DNA of 40,198 nt from Candidatus Binatia bacterium (GTDB lineage Bacteria > Desulfobacterota > Binatia > UBA12015), in assembly GCA_029243485.1 (NCBI GenBank), contig JAQWRY010000070.1:1-40198 (forward strand), read 5' to 3'. Positions 17,179 through 24,896 of this stretch are shown here, one piece after another. The position numbers and the translations under genes are program-made. Numbering within the stretch: the first letter of the stretch is position 1; each line of letters opens with the position of its first letter. The notes beneath the pieces are model-generated. The model was not told the DNA's origin. It made no database searches and saw nothing but the letters and a program-made list of their open reading frames with translations.

Positions 17179-18954
17179 ATGCAACGTTGGCCCGTTTCGC
17201 CGCCCCCCCACCGACCGATTCTTATGCACGACGGCCCGCTACAAACCGGTAAGACTCGGGACAGCGTGCTCCATCTCGACCGCCACGACGCCTGGGTGCT
17301 GACGGCGGTTCTACTTCTCTTCGTCCTGTCCCGCCTCGCGTGGGCGTACGGAAACCTCTCCGCCGCCACGTACTGGGAGGATGAATATCGTTGGGCGGCC
17401 GCCCTGGAGTTGCTCTCGGGCCCCGCACACCCGCTCTTGGACTATCAGGCGGATCATTACCAAGGCGGCTCCCTTGTCATGATCCTCCTCATCACGGGGC
17501 TCTTCCAGGTAATCGGCGAGAGTCCCTTGGTCCTGAAGATGGCTGCCATCTCGTTCGGCGCCCTCACCCTGACCCTACTCTACCTGGTCGGGCGCCGAGG
17601 CTTCGGTCGACCGACGGCAATCTGTGTGACGGTGGCGTACCTGCTCGGCCCCCCACTCGTTGCCGTCTCGGGGCTATCGGTGATGGGGAGCCACGGCGAG
17701 TCCGTGGTGTTCAGCCTGCTCCAGGTCCTGATCTTCTTCCGCCTTCTCGTCCAGGAGGGTCGCTCGAATCGCACCTGGTTCGCGTTTGGACTCGTCTCGG
17801 GCCTGGGCTTGTGGTTCTGCTACACCTCCGGGCTGAGTCTCGCGGCTTGTGGTCTCGCGTGGCTCGCACTCGAGAAAGTCCCCAAGTGGCCGGAGCTTCG
17901 ATCGGCTTTGGTGGGCGGGTTCGTCGGTCTGATCCCGTGGTTCGCGTATAACGTCGAGCGTGGATTCGTCGGGCTGGGCCGCATCGCGGAAGTTCTTGGG
18001 ATGAGCCGGGCGCCCGACCCGTGGCTGCCACAGACCTTGACGGAGAAGACGACTCTTCTGCTGTTTCAGGACTGGCCGGTGGGACTTCTGTTCCCCTTCC
18101 CCGAGACCCGACCCGATGGCCTGATGGCGTTTGCACTCGTAGGGTTCGCCGTTCCCCTGGCCGTGGCTCTACTCGCATCCGTCTGGCGTGTTCTCATCCG
18201 AGGTCGCCGGCTGCGATTCCCGGCCGATGTGCCAGGCCAGGACACCGTGGCATACGAGCGGCGTGAACTCGTCTTCCTGATTTACGGCCTTCTCTGGCTA
18301 CTGTTCTTTCTGAGTTCGAGCTTCACCATCGATCCCTACAAGGGTGCACACGAGTACCGCCTCTTCCTTCCTCCCGCGATCCTGCTCCTGCTGCCGGCCG
18401 CTCGCTCGGCGGCGCTCGGGCTTCGTTCGCCTGGATTGGCACGCGGGCTGACGATCATCGGTCTTTCGTGCTTTCTGATCTTGTCGACCGTCGGCACGAT
18501 CGCGGCGGCGACGAGGCCGCTCTCCCAGGGAGCGTTTCGCGGACACTTCGGGCACATGGTGAGAGGACTGCTTCTCCACCGGAAGTATGAGACGACTCTG
18601 GCAGAAGCCGTGAGCGTCGCGAAGACCATTGACCAACGCCGCAAACGAATGGCCGTCTTTCGCGGCATTGGCTGGGGCGTGGCCTTCCGATTCGAAGAAG
18701 GCGGAGAGATCGAGACGGTCCACGCCGCGATCGGCCAGATCCCGCAGCAAGATCGAGCGGCGTTCCGCTCCGGCCTGCGTTGGGCAGCGCGGCAGCGCAA
18801 AGTAGAGGAAGAGGAGCGGCTACGCGCGGGAACCGCCCGCATCGATTCCGCGCTCCTGGTGTCGCGGTTCGACACGCTCCTCGATCTGACCGGTGGCCCA
18901 CCTCCGCAGCGAAGACCTCGCTCTCGGCTCGGGCGACCTCCACACCTGCGATAA
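17179..18954 (+). CDS. GT39-like polytopic glycosyltransferase
   Basis: The protein has 591 residues from the ATG at 17179, chosen for an AGGA about 9 nt upstream; the ATG at 17224 is the alternative. After the first membrane helix (AWVLTAVLLLFVLSRLAWAY) comes the acidic loop motif ATYWEDEYRWAAALELL. Its Asp-Glu pair matches the position of the catalytic Asp in protein-mannosyltransferase/ArnT-type GT-C enzymes. A run of further helices fills residues to about 450, and the C-terminal about 120 residues are soluble and basic. It likely transfers a sugar from a polyprenyl-phosphate donor on the periplasmic side. The stop is 18 bp before the GT2 gene, so both are probably in one operon. Confidence 0.72.
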   Translation: MQRWPVSPPPHRPILMHDGPLQTGKTRDSVLHLDRHDAWVLTAVLLLFVLSRLAWAYGNLSAATYWEDEYRWAAALELLSGPAHPLLDYQADHYQGGSLVMILLITGLFQVIGESPLVLKMAAISFGALTLTLLYLVGRRGFGRPTAICVTVAYLLGPPLVAVSGLSVMGSHGESVVFSLLQVLIFFRLLVQEGRSNRTWFAFGLVSGLGLWFCYTSGLSLAACGLAWLALEKVPKWPELRSALVGGFVGLIPWFAYNVERGFVGLGRIAEVLGMSRAPDPWLPQTLTEKTTLLLFQDWPVGLLFPFPETRPDGLMAFALVGFAVPLAVALLASVWRVLIRGRRLRFPADVPGQDTVAYERRELVFLIYGLLWLLFFLSSSFTIDPYKGAHEYRLFLPPAILLLLPAARSAALGLRSPGLARGLTIIGLSCFLILSTVGTIAAATRPLSQGAFRGHFGHMVRGLLLHRKYETTLAEAVSVAKTIDQRRKRMAVFRGIGWGVAFRFEEGGEIETVHAAIGQIPQQDRAAFRSGLRWAARQRKVEEEERLRAGTARIDSALLVSRFDTLLDLTGGPPPQRRPRSRLGRPPHLR

Positions 18955-18972
18955 TACGAGCGGAGCTGAGAG

Positions 18973-19740
18973 ATGTTCAAGGATCGAAAGGTGATCGTGG
19001 TGATGCCGGCGTACAACGCGGCAGGCACGTTGCAGAAGACCTATGACGAGGTCATGGCGCAGGAAGTCGTCGACCGCGTGATTGTCGTCGATGATGCGAG
19101 CAGCGACGAGACTCTCGAGGTCGCGCGGTCGCTCCCGAACACCGCCGTCTACCGTCACGAGCGGAATCGGGGTTACGGGGCCAACCAGAAGAGCTGCTAC
19201 CGCCTCGCCCTGGAGGAGGGAGCGGACATCGTAATCATGGTCCACCCCGACTACCAGTACACTCCGAAGCTCATTCCGGCGATGGCGGCCCTGATCGGGA
19301 ATGATCTCTATTCCTGCGCGCTCGGATCGAGAATTCTGGGCGGCTCAGCCGTCGCCGGCGGCATGCCCTGGTGGCGCTTCGTCGCGAATCGGTTTCTCAC
19401 GTTGACGGAGAACCTCCTCCTGGGCTCCAAGCTCTCGGAGTTCCACACCGGTTACCGCGGCTTCTCGAAGAACCTGCTCGAGCGCCTGTCGCTCGAAGCG
19501 CTGTCGGACGATTTCGTCTTCGACAACCAGATGCTCGCGCAGATTCTCTGGATGGGCGAGACGGTCGCCGAGGTAAGTTGTCCGACGCGCTACGACGACG
19601 ATGCTTCGTCGATCAACTTCTGGCGCAGCGTGAAGTACGGCTTCGGCTGCCTCCGTACCGGCTTGACCTACCGCCTCGCTCGCTCCGGCTTGATTCGTAC
19701 CCCCCTCTTCCCCGAGGAAGCACGACAACCGGCCCCATGA
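18973..19740 (+). CDS. Family 2 glycosyltransferase (dolichyl/polyprenyl-phosphate sugar synthase type)
   Basis: This 255-residue GT-A enzyme starts KVIVVMPAYNAAGTL and has VIVVDDASSDET, with the nucleotide-sugar-binding Asp pair at 40-41. The metal-binding region is MVHPDYQYTP, typical of the DPM1/DPG subgroup, followed by GSRILGG and a conserved FHTGYRGFSK acceptor loop. It would charge polyprenyl phosphate with mannose, glucose or a similar sugar in the cytoplasm, making the donor for the GT-C proteins encoded on both sides. A GGAG lies 7 nt before the ATG. Its TGA overlaps the next ATG (ATGA), so the pair is translationally coupled. Confidence 0.9.
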   Translation: MFKDRKVIVVMPAYNAAGTLQKTYDEVMAQEVVDRVIVVDDASSDETLEVARSLPNTAVYRHERNRGYGANQKSCYRLALEEGADIVIMVHPDYQYTPKLIPAMAALIGNDLYSCALGSRILGGSAVAGGMPWWRFVANRFLTLTENLLLGSKLSEFHTGYRGFSKNLLERLSLEALSDDFVFDNQMLAQILWMGETVAEVSCPTRYDDDASSINFWRSVKYGFGCLRTGLTYRLARSGLIRTPLFPEEARQPAP

Positions 19741-21467
19741 GCCGAAACCCGCAGGTGGATCGCACTGCGACGTTCATCTTCCTGGCACTCGCAGTCACCT
19801 TCACGGCGTTGACGGCCGTCAGTTGGGCCCGGTGGGGGCACGTCCGGATCGACACGGGTGGCGCGATTTATCGCGCCGCTAGCATCGCCGATGGTGCCGT
19901 TCTCTACCGCGACATTCTCGTTCACTACGGACCTGTAGCGCCCTACGCGGTCGGCACGCTCCTGCGCCTGGTGGGCATTCACATGAACGCGATCTATCTG
20001 CTCGGCCTGACGTTCGTCCTCGCCGAGTCGTCACTCCTCTGGTTCATTTCGCGACGAATCGTTTCGAACGTCGAGGCCGCAACGGCCGTCGTCGCCTTCT
20101 GGATCCTGCTGGCCTTTCAACCCGGGCTGTTCAACTGGATCGTCCCGAACGTGTTCGCCTCGACCTTCGCAGTCTTGTTCGCAACGGCGGCCCTCGCCTT
20201 GCTGGTTCTCGATCTCTCCTACCCCCGGGCGAGAAACCTGGTGCTGGCAAGTCTGTGCACCGCGCTGGCCGGCCTTAGCAAAGTCGAGCATGGCGGTGCC
20301 GTCCTCTTGACACTCCTGCTCTACGTCCTCTTGCTGCGATCTGCGGAAAGCCGCGGAAGAAGCCTCGCCCACGCCCTCCTCCCCGGCGGAGTACTCACCT
20401 GTATCGTCGCCGTGGCCGTCGTCGCGTCCGTGCCATGGCACGAGGTCGTGTTCGACAACGTGTACCGTGTTCGATCCCTTACGGGCACCCTCGACGCATA
20501 TCAGGATCGGCTCTTTCCCCCTCTTCTTCCCTCCCTGTCGCGTGCGGCGCTTCACTACCTCATAGAGCTGCCCCTGCTCGCCACGGCCATCGGGTGGGGG
20601 TGGGTGTTGCTCCACCGACAAGGCGCACAGAGGCTCCTGGGGATCGGACTGATCGGGCTCGGGCTCCTCTTGCCCCTGTTCGCTCCGAGCGCTCTGATGA
20701 ACCCTGACATGGTCCGAAGCGTTCTGCGACAGCACCAGTTCGTCTGGACTGGAGTCGCCTGGGGAGGACTCGCTCTGTGGGGTCTCGTCCGGTGGCGGGG
20801 GGAAGATCAGCCACTGGGGAATCGCGTGCTCACGGTGATCGCGATCTTCGCATTCCTCGACACCCTGCGATGGGGGTTTCGCGTGGCGTGGGCTCCGTAC
20901 TACGCGGTATTCGCCCCTCTCCTCGTTCTCGTTCTGGTTCGCTCGGTGGCGCGTCGCGTACTACCCACGCCCTCTGCGTGGCCCGTGGTATTGGTCCTTC
21001 TCGTCGCGGTGGCCCCGGCCGCTCTTCGACATGGACAAGAGTTTCAGGCCCGGAGCTTCTCGCTCACCTATCCGCGTGGCACGATCCGCACGACGCCGAG
21101 CGAGGGGAGGCCCATGAAGGCCGTCATCGACTACCTCCGACAGGAGACAGACCCGGGGGACTACGTTGCGGTCCTTCCCGAAGAGCAGATGATCAACTTC
21201 TTGGCGGAGACGAAGCATCCGACGCGAGACACGGGCATCGGCCCCGGCTGGCTGGCCAATCGAGCGGACGTGGAGCGCTTCCTTGCCGAACTCGGATCCG
21301 ATCGAACCCGCTTCGTCGTAACCAGCGGCCGCCGCTATGCCGAGTTCGGCGCGACGAAGGGAGCGCTCGAGGGCCCGCGGATCGCCGGGTTTCTGGAGTC
21401 GAACTACGGGACCGTATTCTCGGCCGGCAGGTACCGGGTCCTGAGGCCCACCTCGCCGGCCCCCTGA
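19737..21467 (+). CDS. GT39-like polytopic glycosyltransferase
   Basis: The protein has 576 residues; the start is the ATG overlapping the GT2 stop. After one helix comes RIDTGGAIYRAASIADG and VLYRDILVHYGPVAPYAVG, the first-loop pattern of PMT/ArnT-like GT-C proteins (acidic residue, then LYRDI-YGP). A dozen or so hydrophobic segments follow to about residue 430. The C-terminal periplasmic part (VIDYLRQETDPGDYVAVLPEE) is like that of YfhO/GT39 proteins. It probably uses the lipid-linked sugar made by the coupled GT2 enzyme. The next gene starts 9 bp downstream, so this is the middle of an operon running at least from 17.2 to 23.3 kb. Confidence 0.75.
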   Translation: MSRNPQVDRTATFIFLALAVTFTALTAVSWARWGHVRIDTGGAIYRAASIADGAVLYRDILVHYGPVAPYAVGTLLRLVGIHMNAIYLLGLTFVLAESSLLWFISRRIVSNVEAATAVVAFWILLAFQPGLFNWIVPNVFASTFAVLFATAALALLVLDLSYPRARNLVLASLCTALAGLSKVEHGGAVLLTLLLYVLLLRSAESRGRSLAHALLPGGVLTCIVAVAVVASVPWHEVVFDNVYRVRSLTGTLDAYQDRLFPPLLPSLSRAALHYLIELPLLATAIGWGWVLLHRQGAQRLLGIGLIGLGLLLPLFAPSALMNPDMVRSVLRQHQFVWTGVAWGGLALWGLVRWRGEDQPLGNRVLTVIAIFAFLDTLRWGFRVAWAPYYAVFAPLLVLVLVRSVARRVLPTPSAWPVVLVLLVAVAPAALRHGQEFQARSFSLTYPRGTIRTTPSEGRPMKAVIDYLRQETDPGDYVAVLPEEQMINFLAETKHPTRDTGIGPGWLANRADVERFLAELGSDRTRFVVTSGRRYAEFGATKGALEGPRIAGFLESNYGTVFSAGRYRVLRPTSPAP

Positions 21468-21476
21468 GCGCAGCGG

Positions 21477-23294
21477 ATGATCGAAACTCCGAAGAAGGTA
21501 CGGCCCGGCGCGATGGTGGCAGCGCTGGTCCTGTACGCGGTCCTGGTTGCGTGGCTCACGTGGCCACTCGTCCTAGAGGCCCCCCGCGAACTTCCGGCGA
21601 CCGGCAGGGCCTGTCGCTTCGACAGTGCCCTGGTCACGTGGGCCCTGGCCCACGAGAGTCGTGCGCTCACGAGTGCACCCGATGAGTTCTTCGAGGCGGG
21701 CATCTACCACCCCGCGCCCCACGGGCTGCTCTACGGAGAAGCAGCCTTCGGTGCGCTGCCCTACTTCCTGCCGCCCTTCGAGGCGACGGGAAACCCGACG
21801 CTCTCCATCAACATCACGTTTCTCGCCTCCGTGATCCTCACCGCCTGGGCACTGCACTACGTCGTTCTATCGTGGACCGGCTCGTTCGGCGGTGCCTTCA
21901 TCGCAGCCTGGACGTTTCTCATGACCCGTTGGGTGCTGTGGACCTGGGTGCCCTGCGCGCCGAACTACGCCGTGCTGCAGTACTTCCCGCTGATCATCCT
22001 GTTCGCCTCGGGACCTCTGCGTGGTCTCGCCGATGTTCTGCGGCTTTCCTTCCTGATCGTTCTACAGGGGTTGACCAGTGTCTACGTCGCCGCCGCCGCG
22101 CTCGCTCCTCTCGGGTTGCTCGGCATCGGCCGGCTGGTCGCTCGCCGGCCGGCCTGGCCTGGCGGACGACTTCTCGCTGCGGTGGGTCTGGCCGGATTTC
22201 TCTTGGCCGCGGCCTACGCGAGCTACCTGCTGGTGTCCTCGGCCAACCCTGAGATGTCTCGGCAATCGATCTGGCACGGACTGAGGCAAGTGAGCCAACT
22301 CCCCTGGGCGGTGTTCGAGCGCACCCGGCCGACGGCCGTCCCCATGGCGGCACTGGCACTCATCGCGCTCGGCGGCGCAAGCTTTCTGCTCGGAGGTCGT
22401 ACGGATCAGCGTCCACACACTCGACAGGCCTGGACCCACGCGACGTACTGGCTCGTAGCCGGGCTCGTCTTATCTCTCGAGCCGGGCGCGCGCTGGGGAG
22501 AGGCTTCGGTCTGGTTGCCGCAGCGCCTGGTCGCGCTCACGACACCGCTCTACGAGATCATCCGGCTTCCCTATCGTCTCGGCATCGGCGCGCTGATGGG
22601 CGCGTCCCTGCTGGCCGGGCTCGGCTTCGCCGAGGTGGCGCATCGGATTTCGAGAAGAACCGACGTACGGCGCGTCGCGGTCCCCCTGCTCGCGCTCTGT
22701 GTCACCGGGGCCATGTACGGGGAGTATGCCCGAGGATGGGGAGCGCCCCCCGTGCCCAACCTGCGACCGCTACCGGACGAGTACCCGCTGCGTGCAATGC
22801 CGGACGGCTCTTCCCCGCTCATCGCCGCAATCCGGAAGATCGACGGACCGCTTCTCGAGCTCCCCATTCCCGCGGCAAATCGAAACCTGCCGTCGTCGCC
22901 TTCCCAAGCTCGGGCGATGTACCGTTCGATCTTTCATGAGCGGCCGATCCTGAACGGCTACAGTGGTTACTGGCCCCGGGGTTTCCTGCGACGCGTCGCC
23001 CTCGCTCGTCGGCTTCCCGACCCTACCGCACTCGAGGCTCTGCAGGTGGAGACCGGACTCACGATGATCCTGGTCCGACTACCAGCGCTATCCCCTCCGG
23101 AGCGAGATCGGTGGGAGAAGATTCTCATCGGAGACGGCGATCCACGGCTCGAGCTCGTGCATCGAGACGAAGCGGAGAATGCGCTCTTCCTCGTCGTTGA
23201 ACCCGACTCGAGTGCGGAACCAGGATTCGCACGGACACCGGCCCCGACCGCGCAACGACGATCGCTCGGCAACTCGTCGTCCTCATTGCCGTGA
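21477..23294 (+). CDS. YfhO/GT-C-like polytopic membrane protein
   Basis: This 605-residue protein is a paralogue of the 748-residue protein at 14.9-17.1 kb. Both have a single N-terminal helix (MVAALVLYAVLVAWLTWPL), a long first loop (here FFEAGIYHPAPHGLLYGE), many helices to about residue 420, and a soluble domain with PLLELPIP and NGYSGYWPRG (compare GPLLELPLTG and YTGYHP). The C-terminal beta-sandwich of the longer protein is missing here. It is probably an extracytoplasmic glycosyl- or glycolipid-transfer component. It begins 9 bp after the preceding stop, and no strong Shine-Dalgarno is visible. The 3' end converges with the FkbM gene across 156 bp. Confidence 0.68.
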   Translation: MIETPKKVRPGAMVAALVLYAVLVAWLTWPLVLEAPRELPATGRACRFDSALVTWALAHESRALTSAPDEFFEAGIYHPAPHGLLYGEAAFGALPYFLPPFEATGNPTLSINITFLASVILTAWALHYVVLSWTGSFGGAFIAAWTFLMTRWVLWTWVPCAPNYAVLQYFPLIILFASGPLRGLADVLRLSFLIVLQGLTSVYVAAAALAPLGLLGIGRLVARRPAWPGGRLLAAVGLAGFLLAAAYASYLLVSSANPEMSRQSIWHGLRQVSQLPWAVFERTRPTAVPMAALALIALGGASFLLGGRTDQRPHTRQAWTHATYWLVAGLVLSLEPGARWGEASVWLPQRLVALTTPLYEIIRLPYRLGIGALMGASLLAGLGFAEVAHRISRRTDVRRVAVPLLALCVTGAMYGEYARGWGAPPVPNLRPLPDEYPLRAMPDGSSPLIAAIRKIDGPLLELPIPAANRNLPSSPSQARAMYRSIFHERPILNGYSGYWPRGFLRRVALARRLPDPTALEALQVETGLTMILVRLPALSPPERDRWEKILIGDGDPRLELVHRDEAENALFLVVEPDSSAEPGFARTPAPTAQRRSLGNSSSSLP

Positions 23295-23450
23295 GTCCGC
23301 CTTTCGAGCCGCTCTTCGTCTGCAGCGACATGCACGATTGTGGCATTCCGAAGCGACCCCGCGAGAGATCGGGGACGCGCTCGACACCCACTTCGGAGAG
23401 CTCCTCGGTGCCCTCGGGAAGCTCGCGCCCGAACGCGCCGGCTCGCTGAC

Positions 23451-24287
23451 CTACTCCACCCGTCGGTAGTACACGTTGGCCAGGTCGAACGGGAGGTAGC
23501 GCTCTATGCGCTCGTAGCCGTGATCTTTGAAGTAGGCCTCGACGCCGGGGCGTCGCCCCTCGGTCACGACCAGATCGGGTTGGAAGCGGTCGATGTCGAA
23601 GCCGCGGAGGGCCGTCAACTCGTGGCCCTCGATATCCATGGAGAGGAGGTCCACCTTCGTCGCGCCGACCCTGTCGAGGAGGTCGTTCAAGGTGATCGAC
23701 GAAATCTTCACCTCCTCCACCGCGAGCTCACCGCCGAAGTGCTTCCCGTCGGCGCGATGGGCACTGGTCGAGGAGAGGCCCAGGCTTTCCGACCTGAAGA
23801 AGGACTCCTTGGTACCAGAGCGATCGGTCACCAGAAAATTGAAGAACTTGGAGATCGGTCTCTCGTCTTCCCACATGGGAGCGTAGTCGGGCAGCGCGTC
23901 GACCCCGACGCCGGTCCATCCGAGGTGCTTTTCCAGATAGTAGGTATTGTTGGCTCGGATTGGCCAGGCACAGCCGACGTCGACGAAGAATCCATCGCGA
24001 CGGTCCTGGAAGAAGTCCCGGATGATCAGCTCCTCGTCAAAGAGCGAGTACTTGGATTCCTCCTTCAGGATTCCGGTGCGACCGGGCGCCTGCCGCACCA
24101 ACTTGCGGTGCTTCGCTATGGCGTCGTGCAGGTTGAAGCGCTCTTGGGCCGGGGCCACGGTGGCCTTTGGCGCAGTACTCGCGGCCGGGGTGCTGGCGAC
24201 CTCCTCGGCCGTTGGGCTACATGCCGCGACGACGAAGACCGCAAGGGTCAGAAGGGCCAACCGGTCAGTCAACGCTGGAACAGGCAC
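23451..24287 (-). CDS. FkbM-family methyltransferase with a lipoprotein signal peptide
   Basis: The protein has 278 residues from a GTG. Residues 8-22 are hydrophobic and end VVAAC (Cys23), a valid lipobox, followed by a Thr/Ala/Pro-rich tether to about residue 48. The enzyme part has DGFFVDVGCAWP (SAM motif I, about 98-109), LGWTGVGVDALP (motif II acidic residue) and DLLSMDIEGHELTALRGF, the FkbM hallmark. It ends LANVYYRRVE at TAG. FkbM proteins O-methylate sugars or polyketides in the cytoplasm; an outer-facing form is unexpected because SAM is cytosolic. Its place among glycosyltransferase genes suits sugar methylation. The signal could instead be a stray extension, but the Ala/Pro tether argues for real export. 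Confidence 0.8.
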   Translation of the reverse strand: MPVPALTDRLALLTLAVFVVAACSPTAEEVASTPAASTAPKATVAPAQERFNLHDAIAKHRKLVRQAPGRTGILKEESKYSLFDEELIIRDFFQDRRDGFFVDVGCAWPIRANNTYYLEKHLGWTGVGVDALPDYAPMWEDERPISKFFNFLVTDRSGTKESFFRSESLGLSSTSAHRADGKHFGGELAVEEVKISSITLNDLLDRVGATKVDLLSMDIEGHELTALRGFDIDRFQPDLVVTEGRRPGVEAYFKDHGYERIERYLPFDLANVYYRRVE

Positions 24288-24546
24288 GATTGGATTCGAT
24301 AGCAGCTGAGACCCCCGACGGGGAAGGTCCTACTTCGCGGTGCCGCCGGCCGCGGGTTCATTGCCGGGCGGGCGTACGACCTCACCCCTGTTCCTCTTAG
24401 CCCCGGTGCGCGCCCTGGCCCTCGCCCAAGGAATCGGTCGAGCTCCGTGGGCGCATCAGCCGACCACTGTTCGGGTTCAGAGACGATTGGACCAAATAGG
24501 TCGATGAAATAAGAGACACTCCCGACCCAAACGGAAGGAGAATCCG

Positions 24547-24801
24547 ATGGGAAAGGGAGAAAGTGCGGAGAAGGTCGTCGGGGGTTCTTCGTCGGCCGGG
24601 TCATGCGGATTCTGCCGACGTACGCGGTCGGCTATCTCATCATCTGTTCGGTCGTCCTTTGCAGCGCTGCGATCACCGACTCGGGTACGTCGTATTCGTG
24701 GCAGCCTCAGCCGCCGGTGGGCCAGAGAACTCTCGCGCGATGTGGAGGTCTTGGACCTGCCGGACACTCGGCCGACGGGGCTCGACAAGGTTGACGATTA
24801 A
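24547..24801 (+). pseudogene. Small membrane protein, apparently frame-disrupted in the middle
   Basis: A strong ribosome binding site (GGAAGGAG, 6 nt spacing) precedes an ATG. The formal frame is 84 residues. Its two ends look natural (MGKGESAEKVV at the start; RDVEVLDLPDTRPTGLDKVDD at the end), but the middle is Ser/Arg-rich and unlikely. A neighbouring frame of the same middle encodes FFVGRVMRILPTYAVGYL followed by IICSVVLCSAAITDSG, a good transmembrane helix. The switch points lie at a GGGGG run near 24580 and near 24715. Two compensating indels, or sequencing errors, would restore an about 85-residue membrane-anchored protein. The function is unknown. It lies between two convergent exported-enzyme genes. 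Confidence 0.5.
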
Positions 24802-24896
24802 AGAAAACACCGAGATTAAAGAACGTCCCTACCCATCGCGCTCTCAGAAAGATCGCCGCCTGAGACTTGCAGGATGGTGCCCCCCCGGGCGGCGGC

